Source: Porifericola rhodea (GTDB lineage: Bacteria > Bacteroidota > Bacteroidia > Cytophagales > Cyclobacteriaceae). From it: DNA of 64,000 nt. The notes below the pieces were generated by a model. The model saw only the letters and a list, made by a program, of their open reading frames with translations. It was not told the DNA's origin and did no database searches. Position numbers and translations under genes: made by a program. The stretch lies in NCBI RefSeq assembly GCF_030506305.1, contig NZ_CP119421.1:3488501-3552500 (forward strand). The letters are read 5' to 3'. Of this stretch, positions 17,165 through 25,887 are shown piece by piece; the stretch's first letter is position 1; each line of letters begins with the position of its first letter.

Positions 17165-18886
17165 TTAATATCTCCAACTGCTGAGGTCTGCGCCTGCGGG
17201 AGCGGTATTTTTAATTCTTTCCATAATTTTGGGCACATACATAGTATTATACCTTAGCCTGGAAATGGCATTGGGTAGCTCTGGGTCTCCGTTCCAGCAA
17301 TGTTCAGCTCCGTCTCCATAGGCTACTTCGCCATTGTAGTAAGGGTTTTCTGTGCTCTCTAAAAAATCTTCCATCAACATAACAGCGTTGTTTAGGTAGT
17401 AATTGTCCATATCACCGCAGTAAATATGTATTTTCCCTTCCAGCTGCGGTCCAAGTTGGTCCCAGTCACGCTCCAGTATGTAGCGCAGGTCGTAGTTTTC
17501 CTTCCAGTGAGCAGCTACACTATGATCAATATCTCCACTCAACTTATCCCAGATTGGTTTAGGGTAACCATCATCACCGGTAGGAGAATAGACAGCCTGC
17601 CATATATCCCACTGCTGTCCAGAGCGACCTTTGCTTGCCAGTGCCAACTCTTTGTAGTTCATGTCTTGCAAAGTAGAATTTACATGCCCCAGGTAGTCGC
17701 GATGTCCCGGACGGAGGGTTTTCTTAAATTTGCTGGGTAGGTAGTAAGCATTGCTATCTTCATAGATATTTACTACAGTATAGGCCCGAAAGTCAATTGG
17801 GTCGGGGCAGGCCGCAAAGCAGCCATTGTACTCTTCAGGGTACATCACCTGAGCCGCCAGCGCTTCCCATCCTCCGGTAGAGCCACCATAAAGAAAGCGG
17901 GCCCATCCTTCGCCTATGCCTCTAAACTGCTGTTCTATGTAGGGAATTAGCTCATAGATAATCGCATCTCCATAAGGCCCCAGGTTGGCAGAGTTTACTG
18001 CGTAGCTATCATCGTAATAAGGATTTTGGTGCTGAATTTCAATGATAAGCATACGAGGGAAATCAGAGCTTGTCCAGGTTTTATAGAAGTTATAAGCTTC
18101 TTCCTGCTGTATTTTATTGTAACCTGCCAAGTCAAAACGCTGGCTATAGTCAGGCTCAAGGTTAGGATCGGGAGGGTCAGTTCTAAAGCCATCAAAAGTA
18201 TAGGGAAAGTGTCCGTGAAATACTGCCAGAGGGTAGCGTGCTTCGGGATGCTCGTCAAAACCTTCGGGAAGTAGAATGTTGGCACCCAGATACATGGGCC
18301 TACCCCAAAATTTACTCAGTAGCTCACTCTTAATCTTTATATGTTTTATATACTTGGTGTCTTCAGGTTCTTCAATAGGAGGAATTTCGTTCTCCATGCT
18401 GATCTGAATTTTTTCTTTGCTGGAAGGATCTATATATACTTTTTGTGGACTGCTGTAAATATTGCCCGGAGAGCGATTCCACTGCTGCCCTTCGCCCTGG
18501 TCCATAGGTAGCTTAACGGTGTGGCCATTAGCAAGATTAAAAGTTTCGTATTTGTGGAGTAGAGCCTGTACATAGTACTCTCCGGCGGGTATGTCGTTCA
18601 GGCTTTGCAGTGGGTAACCAAATACTGTGTCAGATACAATTGCTTCATCTCCTGCCATATAGCCTTCTACATCTATGCCGTATACCAGCTGAGTCTGTGG
18701 GCCATCACTAATCTGAAAGCGAGGCTCACTTTCATTATTATCAGAAATCAGCAGCAGAAGTCTGCCATCCAATGCTTCTTCACTTAAAGAATCAGGATAG
18801 GTTACAGCAAACTGAAGGCTGTCTTCACCGCATGAGGATAAAAAGGGCAAGGCAAAAATGCATAAAATCAGCAAGCGAATAGGCAT
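17165..18886 (-). CDS. alpha/beta-hydrolase esterase-type lipoprotein
   Basis: An exported protein of about 573 residues. From the ATG at 18886 the signal MPIRLLILCIFALPFLSSC ends in a lipobox Cys; an ATG at 18898 adds four residues, and a TTG at 18967 is rejected. Residues about 25-190 form an N-terminal beta domain (LLLLISDNNESEPRFQI). The C-terminal part is an esterase-D/feruloyl-esterase-like hydrolase with the nucleophile elbow YGGSTGGWEALAAQVMYPEEYNG near 340, preceded by YPLAVFHGHFPYTF and followed by a CPDPIDFR segment. A late His, probably in DGAEHCWNGDP, completes a likely triad. The substrate is unknown; enterochelin-type or carbohydrate esters are possible by family. Monocistronic, with its own terminator. 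Confidence 0.8.
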   Translation of the reverse strand: MPIRLLILCIFALPFLSSCGEDSLQFAVTYPDSLSEEALDGRLLLLISDNNESEPRFQISDGPQTQLVYGIDVEGYMAGDEAIVSDTVFGYPLQSLNDIPAGEYYVQALLHKYETFNLANGHTVKLPMDQGEGQQWNRSPGNIYSSPQKVYIDPSSKEKIQISMENEIPPIEEPEDTKYIKHIKIKSELLSKFWGRPMYLGANILLPEGFDEHPEARYPLAVFHGHFPYTFDGFRTDPPDPNLEPDYSQRFDLAGYNKIQQEEAYNFYKTWTSSDFPRMLIIEIQHQNPYYDDSYAVNSANLGPYGDAIIYELIPYIEQQFRGIGEGWARFLYGGSTGGWEALAAQVMYPEEYNGCFAACPDPIDFRAYTVVNIYEDSNAYYLPSKFKKTLRPGHRDYLGHVNSTLQDMNYKELALASKGRSGQQWDIWQAVYSPTGDDGYPKPIWDKLSGDIDHSVAAHWKENYDLRYILERDWDQLGPQLEGKIHIYCGDMDNYYLNNAVMLMEDFLESTENPYYNGEVAYGDGAEHCWNGDPELPNAISRLRYNTMYVPKIMERIKNTAPAGADLSSWRY

Positions 18887-19166
18887 AAAAGGAGGCATTA
18901 GGCTAGAGTTTATTAGTACTTGATAGAAATTGCCGGACTGGTATGAATTTGAGCATAATTCATCCAACTAATATAAGGCGAAATCATTTGCTGTCAACTG
19001 AAAAAAACTGTGAAATAGACAAAAAAGAGAAAGAAATATAAGAATAGGGATATTGCGTAGAGCAGTATGGTTTAGCAGTATGCAGTTTTAGGTGGCAGAT
19101 AGCAGGGCATACTACTATTCTTTAAAACAGATAAGCTTGGTTAGTCATTGGTAAGCAGGCTGACTT

Positions 19167-19424
19167 TTAGGCACTTTTCTGCATAAAAGTGATAGGTACA
19201 AACTCTTCAGTCGGCATGCCAATGTAGTACAGCTGCCAGTTTTTATCGTAGCCAGAAAGTATCTCTCGTATACATTCGGCGCGGCTTTGCCTGGCTTTGC
19301 AATCTTTCCAGTAGAATACTTCTACCCGATAATTTTGCTTTTGTAATTCTCCATTAACTCTGATGTCAACTTCTATTTCCTGATGCCCGGAAAGGGGAGG
19401 AATAGGTATAGCTATAGATCCCAT
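19167..19424 (-). CDS. small conserved-looking protein of unknown function
   Basis: An 85-residue protein starting MGSIAIPIPPLSGHQEIEVDIRVN; no signal or membrane segment. It has alternating beta strands (EIEVDIRVNGELQKQNYRVEVFYW), a Cys-containing helix (CKARQSRAECIREIL) and a closing strand (WQLYYIGMPTEEFVPITFM). The well-formed secondary-structure pattern and ordinary codon use suggest a real gene. I do not recognise a family. It stands between the esterase gene and the HhH operon with its own upstream region; about 200 bp on either side hold nothing clear. Confidence 0.6.
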   Translation of the reverse strand: MGSIAIPIPPLSGHQEIEVDIRVNGELQKQNYRVEVFYWKDCKARQSRAECIREILSGYDKNWQLYYIGMPTEEFVPITFMQKSA

Positions 19425-19633
19425 AATGATAAACGTTGGTTTAATATTGATTGATAAACTAAAAATACAATTTTCGGTTTTAAAAAATAACTGATTTAGC
19501 AGCGATTTTTAGTAGTTGAGGTAGCGAGTATTAAAATTGTACAAAATCGGACGCTGTACGCTCCGCAACTATTTTTCTGTAATGCGAAACAGCCAGTTTT
19601 TTCTTATATTATGTGCAGTTAAACTCTACTTCT

Positions 19634-20047
19634 ATGTTACGAATCGTTTTTAAAGTCATAGCCTCCCTGGCAGGCTTAGCGGTACTTTTTTATCTTTTGG
19701 AGCGTAATCTCAAAGTGTTTGAGCCCGAAGTCATTGAACCTAATTTGCAGCCTCGGATTTCTAAAGCAAAGGCAGGCAAACAGCAGGCTACCAAAAATTC
19801 TAAAGCAAATAATACAAGTGCGAAACAGGGCGACAATCTGAAGCTCATAAAAGGAATCGGTCCGGTGATAGAAGAGAAGCTGAACGCTATGGGCATATTT
19901 ACCTTTGAGCAATTGGCTAATTTAAGTGCAGAAGATATTACGCATATTAACGAAGAACTATTAGAGTTTGCAGGGCGTATGGAGCGCGATCAGTGGATGG
20001 AGCAGGCCCGTGAGCTGAGTACTCATAAAAATAGTAAAGCAAGCTAA
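19634..20047 (+). CDS. membrane-anchored helix-hairpin-helix protein 1
   Basis: From the ATG at 19634 (MLRIVFKVIASLAGLAVLFYL) a 137-residue protein with one N-terminal transmembrane helix, a K/S/T/N/Q-rich linker (about 35-70) and a C-terminal helix-hairpin-helix domain: LKLIKGIGPVIEEKLNAMGIFTFEQLANLSAEDITHINE, then FAGRMERDQWMEQAREL. The IKGIGPxIEEKLNxxGI hairpin is the kind that contacts DNA backbone in RuvA, Pol beta and ribosomal S13-like domains. The GTG at 19613 would disturb the membrane start and is rejected. It opens a three-gene operon with an OmpA-type protein and a second protein of the same architecture. Topology (domain inside or outside) cannot be settled by eye; the basic residues around the helix are ambiguous. 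Confidence 0.75.
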   Translation: MLRIVFKVIASLAGLAVLFYLLERNLKVFEPEVIEPNLQPRISKAKAGKQQATKNSKANNTSAKQGDNLKLIKGIGPVIEEKLNAMGIFTFEQLANLSAEDITHINEELLEFAGRMERDQWMEQARELSTHKNSKAS

Positions 20048-20070
20048 GCAACGTATCAGAGTTCATTTTA

Positions 20071-20967
20071 ATGAAAGCAGTATTGATTTTAATTCTGGGA
20101 GGTTGGATTAGCCTCTGGACCTACTACTATGTGTGCTGGCATCAGGGGCACTGTGGAAGTGGAGCGGCTAGGTTAGATGAAGATCTGAGAAGCCAAACTA
20201 TTACTTATTTTGCTATAGAAGGTGAAGACCTTGAGGTATATGCTCGTGAAAACGTTCGCTTTGCGCGATCAGGAGCACTTCCTATTGTGCCAGATAGTAC
20301 GCAGGAAGTGCTCAAGCGAGTTAAAAATTATTTTGATGAGCATGATGATGAGGCCCTGGTTATTACTGCTTATTATGATGAAACGGAAGAAAACAATAGC
20401 CTCGCAGCTAATCTGGGTTGGGCAAGGGCCGAGGCATTCAAAAATTACCTCCTGAACTTAGGCATTAGTGCCGAGCAATTGGCTACTCAGGCTGAAGAGA
20501 ATATCAACCTTACTTTTTCTAAAGATACCTTACTGGATGGACTGGCTTTTAAGGTGATAGACGAACTTCCGGAAATAGAAGAAATGGATGATGAGGAGCT
20601 ATTGGAACTAAAAGAAAAACTTAGTGTCAGCTCACATAATGTGTACTTCAATACTGGCGATACTACCCTGGTGGTGGGTGATAGCTTACGACAACATATT
20701 CAGCAGTTAAAAACGTATCTGCAACAAGAACAGGAGGCTCAACTAAACCTGATTGGCCATACCGACAATGTAGGAGATGCTAAAAACAATCTGGAATATG
20801 GCAAGCAGCGGGCTGAGTTTGTAAGAAGACAGCTCATCGCCAGTGGAATAGCTGCTGCGCAAATTAATACAGACTCAAAAGGAGAGTCTGAGCCTATTGC
20901 CAGCAATGAGGATGCCGAAGGAAGAAGTAAAAACCGCAGAGTAGAAATCAAACTTATGACTAACTAA
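20071..20967 (+). CDS. OmpA-family protein with two tandem OmpA-like domains
   Basis: A 298-residue protein with an N-terminal hydrophobic segment (VLILILGGWISLWTYYYVCW) that serves as signal or membrane anchor. Residues about 60-150 form a degenerate OmpA-like unit (STQEVLKRVKNYFDEHDDEALVITAYYDETEENNSLAANLGWARAEAFKNYLLNLGI). Residues about 185-298 form a canonical one: VYFNTGDTTLV, LNLIGHTDNVGD, LEYGKQRAEFVRRQLIASGI, and SKGESEPIASNEDAEGRSKNRRVEI, including the Asp and Arg that bind diaminopimelate in peptidoglycan. Likely role: tethering a membrane complex to peptidoglycan. It lies 23 nt after the first HhH gene and 7 nt before the second. Confidence 0.85.
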   Translation: MKAVLILILGGWISLWTYYYVCWHQGHCGSGAARLDEDLRSQTITYFAIEGEDLEVYARENVRFARSGALPIVPDSTQEVLKRVKNYFDEHDDEALVITAYYDETEENNSLAANLGWARAEAFKNYLLNLGISAEQLATQAEENINLTFSKDTLLDGLAFKVIDELPEIEEMDDEELLELKEKLSVSSHNVYFNTGDTTLVVGDSLRQHIQQLKTYLQQEQEAQLNLIGHTDNVGDAKNNLEYGKQRAEFVRRQLIASGIAAAQINTDSKGESEPIASNEDAEGRSKNRRVEIKLMTN

Positions 20968-20974
20968 TACCCAC

Positions 20975-21628
20975 ATGATTTTAGATTTATTCCTGGCTTT
21001 GGTAGCTCTGGGTGGTGCCGCATTCTTAGGCTACCTGATAGGTAAACAGACCACTGCATCTCAATACGAATCTACCCTGGAACAGAGGCAATATGCATTA
21101 GATGAAGCTCAGATGCTACAGTCGCAAATAGGTGCGCAATTAGAGCGTTGTACCCGCAGAAGGCGTGAAATGGAAAGGAAAATCGCTGATCTTAACGCGA
21201 GAAAAGACAAGACTGATACTCCTAAGGCCGATAAAATAGTATCTAAACCACCTGCGCGAGTGCAGGCTATGCAGCAGATACAGGCCAAACCAAAAAAAGC
21301 GGAAGCTCAGAGCAAAGCCACGGCAAGGCATACAAATGATGAGGTGCTGGAACGTATTAAAGACAAGGCTGAACAAATTAATTTTGATAGAATAGGGCGC
21401 TCCTCTCAGGCAGAAAAAGATGATCTGAAAAAAATCAAAGGTGTAGGGCCATATATTGAGAAGAAGCTAAATGCATTGGGCATTTATACTTTTGCGCAGG
21501 TTTCTAACTTCAATCAGGAGGATGAGGTTAAAGTAAACGAAGCTATAGAGTTTTTTCCGGGAAGAATTAAAAGAGATCAGTGGGTGGCTCAGGCACAAAT
21601 ACTTAAAGATGGCAAAACAACGCTGTAG
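20975..21628 (+). CDS. membrane-anchored helix-hairpin-helix protein 2
   Basis: A 217-residue protein with an N-terminal transmembrane helix (MILDLFLALVALGGAAFLGYLIG), a coiled-coil-like segment at about 30-75 (LEQRQYALDEAQMLQSQIGAQLERCTRRRREMERKI), a basic K/A/Q linker, and a C-terminal helix-hairpin-helix domain LKKIKGVGPYIEKKLNALGIYTFAQVSNF, then FFPGRIKRDQWVAQAQIL. The last 65 residues are clearly paralogous to the C-terminus of the gene at 19634-20047 (shared G-R-x-x-R-D-Q-W-x-x-Q-A-x-x-L). The stop is 1 nt from the end of the convergent lipoprotein gene. Confidence 0.75.
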   Translation: MILDLFLALVALGGAAFLGYLIGKQTTASQYESTLEQRQYALDEAQMLQSQIGAQLERCTRRRREMERKIADLNARKDKTDTPKADKIVSKPPARVQAMQQIQAKPKKAEAQSKATARHTNDEVLERIKDKAEQINFDRIGRSSQAEKDDLKKIKGVGPYIEKKLNALGIYTFAQVSNFNQEDEVKVNEAIEFFPGRIKRDQWVAQAQILKDGKTTL

Positions 21629-21629
21629 T

Positions 21630-22151
21630 TTACTCTTCCTGTTCCAAAGGTTCCATTTTTAGTAAACTTATTTCTTCAGCATTAAGCTTTTTTCGTTTCA
21701 GGTTTAGGCGTAGTCCTTTACGGCTGAAGGTGAGCGTATCTTTAGAAAATCTACCATTCTTTTCTACGAAAAAGACTCGTATTCTACTTTTATCCTGTGT
21801 TTCCCAACTTCCTTTCTGTACAATCGGGGCCTGTCCTCCCAAAAAACTTGTGGTAAAAACCGCCCGTTGGTCGTCGTAGAGTTCTAGCCTGAGCGTGCGC
21901 CCCTGCTCTGAAAAAATAGGGGTAGCATTAGTTTCTAATGTATCAGTTGATAAGGAGCTATTATTCTGCTCGCTGGTGGTACTTATTGTAGTCTCATAAA
22001 TACCGACAAGCTCATCAGTACTACTTCCACAACCGCTAAAAAAGATATTGAGGATTATTGGAAAGGGAACAAAACGTTTGTAAGCCAAATGAGTTAATAC
22101 TTGAAGAAAACGAGTATAGGTGTGCTTTTTAAAGGAAGAGATTTGGTGCAT
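21630..22151 (-). CDS. NlpE-like lipoprotein, function unknown
   Basis: An exported small lipoprotein of 173 residues from the ATG at 22151. The lipobox FFSGCGSS lies unusually far in (about residue 40). A TTG at 22088 would give a classic signal MAYKRFVPFPIILNIFFSGC, so translation may really start there. The mature part starts DELVGIYETTIST, has a Ser/Thr-rich stretch, then beta strands typical of NlpE/META-like barrels (LRLELYDDQRAVFTTSFLGGQ, KGSWETQDKSRIRVFFVEK, LTFSRKGLRLNL). NlpE-like proteins sense envelope or copper stress, but that role is not shown here. Convergent with the HhH operon, divergent from the metallo-hydrolase gene 23 nt away. Confidence 0.65.
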   Translation of the reverse strand: MHQISSFKKHTYTRFLQVLTHLAYKRFVPFPIILNIFFSGCGSSTDELVGIYETTISTTSEQNNSSLSTDTLETNATPIFSEQGRTLRLELYDDQRAVFTTSFLGGQAPIVQKGSWETQDKSRIRVFFVEKNGRFSKDTLTFSRKGLRLNLKRKKLNAEEISLLKMEPLEQEE

Positions 22152-22173
22152 CAAGAACACTACTTTTTAAACT

Positions 22174-23157
22174 ATGTATTTATTCAACCCTGATTTAGAG
22201 ACTGTAAAAAAAGATTTTAAGGGAAACCTGTATATCAATAAAATGTTTAATGGCGATGCTTACGGCTCCGATAAGGCATCGTACAAAAAAATAATAAAAT
22301 GGCAGTTGAGTACCAATCCACAGAAAAAAGAAAAGGCTGAAGATGATTTCCAACTGAAAGTAGATCGCAATACCTCTTTTATCACTAGTGATGAAGACCT
22401 GATTGTATGGCTGGGTCATGCTTCTTTTTTTATGCGCATTAATGGCGTGAGCTTTTTTACTGATCCATGTCTTAAAGATCTGCCAATAGTAAAAAGGCAG
22501 GTGGGTTTACCCTGCTCAATATACGACCTTATTGGAATAAACTATCTACTGATCTCTCACGGACATCGCGACCACTACGATGAGTCTAGTGTAAAGCAAT
22601 TGCTAAAGCAAAACCCAAATATGGAGTTACTGCTGCCTCTTAAAATAAGCGAACTGCTGGGCAAGCAGAAAAAGAAAGTAAGCTTTCAGGAGGCTGCCTG
22701 GTGGCAAAAGTTTAATACTACAGAAGAAGTTGAAGTGATTTTTCTTCCTGCCAAGCATTGGAATCGCCGCTACCTGAATGACTTTAACCGACAGCTCTGG
22801 GGAAGTTTCCTGATCAGAACTAAAGAGAAGACTGTTTATTTTGGTGCGGATTCAGCTTATGCTAATCACTATAAAGAAATTAAAGAGGAATTTGGTAGCC
22901 CTGATATTGCTATACTTCCCATTGGTGCCTATAAACCATCTTATGTAATGAATGAGGCTCATATGCATCCGGGCGAAGCTGTGCAGGCTTTTCATGATTT
23001 GGGAGCAAAAACATTTATACCTATGCACTACGGTACTTATGATCTCTCCGACGAACCTCTGGGTGAGCCGCTTACTATTTTAAAAGATCTGGAAGAAAGA
23101 AAGCATATTAATGGAGAAGTAAAGGTGCTTAATGTAGGTGAAAAGTTTTTACTCTAA
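22174..23157 (+). CDS. MBL-fold metal-dependent hydrolase (NAPE-PLD/RomA-like)
   Basis: A 327-residue metallo-beta-lactamase-fold enzyme without signal peptide. Visible metal motifs: WLGHASFFMRINGVSFFTDPCL near residue 75-95, the binuclear site H-x-H-x-D-H in LISHGHRDHYDESS near 127-140, AKHWNRR near 197, FGADSAYANHYKEI near 226, and the final HYGTYDLSDEPLGEP near 287-300. This set, with the DxxxxDE-type ending, matches the group containing N-acyl-phosphatidylethanolamine-hydrolysing phospholipase D and UlaG-like lactonases. Phospholipid-derived amides are therefore a plausible but unproven substrate. Single gene. Confidence 0.85.
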   Translation: MYLFNPDLETVKKDFKGNLYINKMFNGDAYGSDKASYKKIIKWQLSTNPQKKEKAEDDFQLKVDRNTSFITSDEDLIVWLGHASFFMRINGVSFFTDPCLKDLPIVKRQVGLPCSIYDLIGINYLLISHGHRDHYDESSVKQLLKQNPNMELLLPLKISELLGKQKKKVSFQEAAWWQKFNTTEEVEVIFLPAKHWNRRYLNDFNRQLWGSFLIRTKEKTVYFGADSAYANHYKEIKEEFGSPDIAILPIGAYKPSYVMNEAHMHPGEAVQAFHDLGAKTFIPMHYGTYDLSDEPLGEPLTILKDLEERKHINGEVKVLNVGEKFLL

Positions 23158-23360
23158 CATAAAGCTACAAGCTAGACTTTTAAAACAGAACAATTATTAG
23201 GGCAAAAAGCTGGAAGTAAGCATGATAGGTATAAATACAAAAAGCTGAAGGAATCCCCCAGCTCTTTGTGACCGTCCATTATGAAAATCAAATCTACGTC
23301 AGTAAAAGTACGATAGAAGTATGTTCTTAATATTACGTCAATGTTAAGTTATCATAAACA

Positions 23361-24164
23361 CTATTGACCACTGGAATACTGCTCTATCAGGTAGTTTTTG
23401 AGGTCTTCCAGGCGGTCAGTGTTAATAAGGTCAGCTTCTGCCTTGAGCAAAACCTCCCAGGCATTTTGTTGATCCGGGGAAGCCCACAACCTCACTTTTT
23501 TACCTTCGCTATGAGCACGGCTAATCAGCTTTTTTAGTTTTTGATATTCTGCCTGAGGTATTTCGCCTTCTCCATTCCAGCGAGCTACCTGGCCAAAATG
23601 CTGACTGATAAAGGGCATAAAATGGCTATCATAACCTTTGCCCAGATCATTGGGTCTACCATCAATACCTACATAGCGGAGCGTTTCTTTTTGCACGCTT
23701 TCTATAGGACGATTACCCGACAGAAAAATAGTAACAGCTCTTTTATGGTAAGTTCCATTTTCAGTATACGACAGCATATTTTCATATTCTTTTAAAAGCT
23801 CTTTTAGTTTGGCATAGCTAGCCTCAGCTTCGGTTTTGATGTCTATCATCAGGTAGAAATCGCCTTCATAGTCAGGGTATACCTTACCCCGGTGATTATG
23901 ACTGATACGAAAAAGAGGCTCCAGGTATGCGCTTTGCAGGCTGGGGAGCTGATGCTCACCTTCTGGCATATCGTGACCTACGTACAGAGTGTTATCTATG
24001 AGCAGCACATCTGCTTCTACGCTGGTAAAGCCCTGCTCAAGAGCATCTAGTAGCGGGCGCTCATGGTGGTAATCATTATGTGCGTGCGCATGTGGTAAAG
24101 GAACCACCTGGGCATTTGCCCAATGGCTGATAACCAGTAGAAGAAGGCCTGGTAAAATTTTCAT
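23361..24164 (-). CDS. secreted PI-PLC/glycerophosphodiester phosphodiesterase-like protein
   Basis: From the ATG at 24164 a 267-residue exported protein: signal MKILPGLLLLVISHWANA, then QVVPLPHAHAHNDYHHERPLLDALEQGFTSVEADVLLI, whose H-N-D and E-x-D residues fit the TIM-barrel GDPD/PI-PLC active site, with VGHD providing the second His. Later strands include YLMIDIKTEAEASYAKL (metal-binding Asp region), FLSGNRPIES and VRLWASPDQQNAWEVLLKAEADLINTDRLEDL, the typical C-terminal end of GDPD domains. A start at 24218 would bury the signal and is rejected. Expected to release glycerol phosphate or similar in the periplasm. Confidence 0.8.
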   Translation of the reverse strand: MKILPGLLLLVISHWANAQVVPLPHAHAHNDYHHERPLLDALEQGFTSVEADVLLIDNTLYVGHDMPEGEHQLPSLQSAYLEPLFRISHNHRGKVYPDYEGDFYLMIDIKTEAEASYAKLKELLKEYENMLSYTENGTYHKRAVTIFLSGNRPIESVQKETLRYVGIDGRPNDLGKGYDSHFMPFISQHFGQVARWNGEGEIPQAEYQKLKKLISRAHSEGKKVRLWASPDQQNAWEVLLKAEADLINTDRLEDLKNYLIEQYSSGQ

Positions 24165-24257
24165 AGGTTTGGAAGTAGTGTGGTAGTTGTGTAAAAGTAA
24201 CAAAGGAATCTTACCCAAAGTGGCAAGACTCCTCCGTATTGAGCATGTGTATCTATC

Positions 24258-25652
24258 TTAAACTTGTTTTTTCCAGGGGCCGGTAATAGCTACAGTTAGT
24301 CCTGCTCCCTGTATATTAACAAAGTAGGTGTCTCCGGAAGGTGAAAATACTCCTCCGGTAAACTCGGTACGGAACCCGGTATTTTCAGCCAGTTTGTAAA
24401 ACTCTCCCTGCTGGGTAACTCCTACTACAAATGGCTCGGGGTGGTCTTCACAAAGAATTAAATCTCCCCAGGGTGCTACTGTCAGGTTGTCACAGTTTTT
24501 GAGAATATCCTGATCGTTAGGCTCCAGAAAAAGTTCAAGAGTGCCAGGCTGCTCATTTTCACGGGCAGTACCTTCAAATTCGCTGGGGATGTAGCGAAAT
24601 ACCTGCCCACTGGCAATTTCGCCGCCATTAGTACAGGCAAAGTAAACCTCATTGTCACCAAACCACATTCCCTCTCCTCTGGCAAAGCGGGCAGCACCAT
24701 TTTCATATCCACGGAAGCGCAAGTCATCCTCAGGAGCTTCTACATTATCAATGTCCAGCCACTCTACATCAAACTTCTGGTTTTTAGGCATTTTAGGGGT
24801 TTCCAGGTCCTTCCAGTTACGGGTGTCATAGCTCTTTTGTCCCTTTATAGCCAGTACCTGTAGTTTCCCACCTTTGTGTAGTTTGCCCTCTTTGTTGGGT
24901 AAAAAACGATAGATAAGACCATCTCCCCGATCTTCGGTCTGGTACACTATGCTGTTGCGAGGGTCTACACAAACCGCCTCATGGTTGAAGCGTCCCATTT
25001 CTTTAAGGGGCGTAGGCTCAGTCAGCCTGATCTTCTCCGAGGCAGGTACTTCAAAGTTATAGCCGTGGTCTTTTTCCAGCTCTTCACCGGCGCGGCTGGT
25101 ATTTTCTTCGCAGGTGATCCAGCTGTTCCAGGGGGTTACACCGCCGGCACAGTTACGCACCGTGCCTGCCAGGCTCAGGTAAGAAGTTTCAACCTCTCCG
25201 CTCTTTTCATTAAAGATAAGTGTGGTAGTACCGCCTGTTCCCGGCTTACTTCCTTTACCATAATCATAGATCTGTTCTGGCTTGAGCTTACTCAGTAGCT
25301 CCAGATTTTTACCGTAAGGCCCTTCTTCTGCACCAGGATTAGTCTCGTGATTACGTATCAGGATCACTTTCCCCTGACTACCTTTAAAAGTAGACATCCC
25401 ATCTGGATTGCCTGGGCTATAAAAGCCATCGGTCATTTTATCGCCTCCGCGAGAAATAATTTTGTAAGAAAAATCTTTAGGCAGGTTTAATATACCTTCA
25501 GGGTCTTTCAGCAAAGGACCATAGCCAGCATTATTTGCAGCGGGTGTCATAAACGACTTAGCATTTACATATTGGGTGAGCCCCATAAAACCCAGGCTTA
25601 CAATTCCGGCTGACTTGATGAATGTTCTTCTGTTTTGTGTGTTCTTCTGCAT
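24258..25652 (-). CDS. PhoX-family alkaline phosphatase-like protein (DUF839), Tat-exported
   Basis: A 464-residue protein. The N-terminus NRRTFIKSAGIVSLGFMGL carries an R-R-x-F-I-K twin-arginine signal. The body matches the PhoX/DUF839 beta-propeller: GGDKMTDGFYSPGNPDGMSTF, VILIRNHETNPG, CAGGVTPWNSWITCEENTSRAGEE (a hallmark of the family), GRFNHEAVCVDPRNSIVYQTEDRGDG, and EGMWFGDNEVYFACTNGG. PhoX enzymes bind Ca and Fe and hydrolyse phosphate esters in the periplasm; many Bacteroidota members are uncharacterised and the activity is inferred. It is adjacent to the GDPD-like gene (94 nt), and both may take part in scavenging phosphate from organic phosphates. No Pho-box-like repeat was recognised. 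Confidence 0.85.
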   Translation of the reverse strand: MQKNTQNRRTFIKSAGIVSLGFMGLTQYVNAKSFMTPAANNAGYGPLLKDPEGILNLPKDFSYKIISRGGDKMTDGFYSPGNPDGMSTFKGSQGKVILIRNHETNPGAEEGPYGKNLELLSKLKPEQIYDYGKGSKPGTGGTTTLIFNEKSGEVETSYLSLAGTVRNCAGGVTPWNSWITCEENTSRAGEELEKDHGYNFEVPASEKIRLTEPTPLKEMGRFNHEAVCVDPRNSIVYQTEDRGDGLIYRFLPNKEGKLHKGGKLQVLAIKGQKSYDTRNWKDLETPKMPKNQKFDVEWLDIDNVEAPEDDLRFRGYENGAARFARGEGMWFGDNEVYFACTNGGEIASGQVFRYIPSEFEGTARENEQPGTLELFLEPNDQDILKNCDNLTVAPWGDLILCEDHPEPFVVGVTQQGEFYKLAENTGFRTEFTGGVFSPSGDTYFVNIQGAGLTVAITGPWKKQV

Positions 25653-25887
25653 CTGAGATTAGATTGAATAGGTTGGCAAATTACGGCTTTAGTATAAAGT
25701 AGAGGAGTTATGCCTGTTTAAGAAATTGTTAACATGCTTTAGGTAAATTCAATGTAGACGATGCACCTTAGAACAGGCAAAGTAATAGCTCACTCATTTT
25801 GAGTGCTTTAAGTTTACAACTACCGGGCATGCTGTTTTAAGTGATTGTTATCCTGAAAATAATACAGCTATATAAAGCAGTCTGGCA

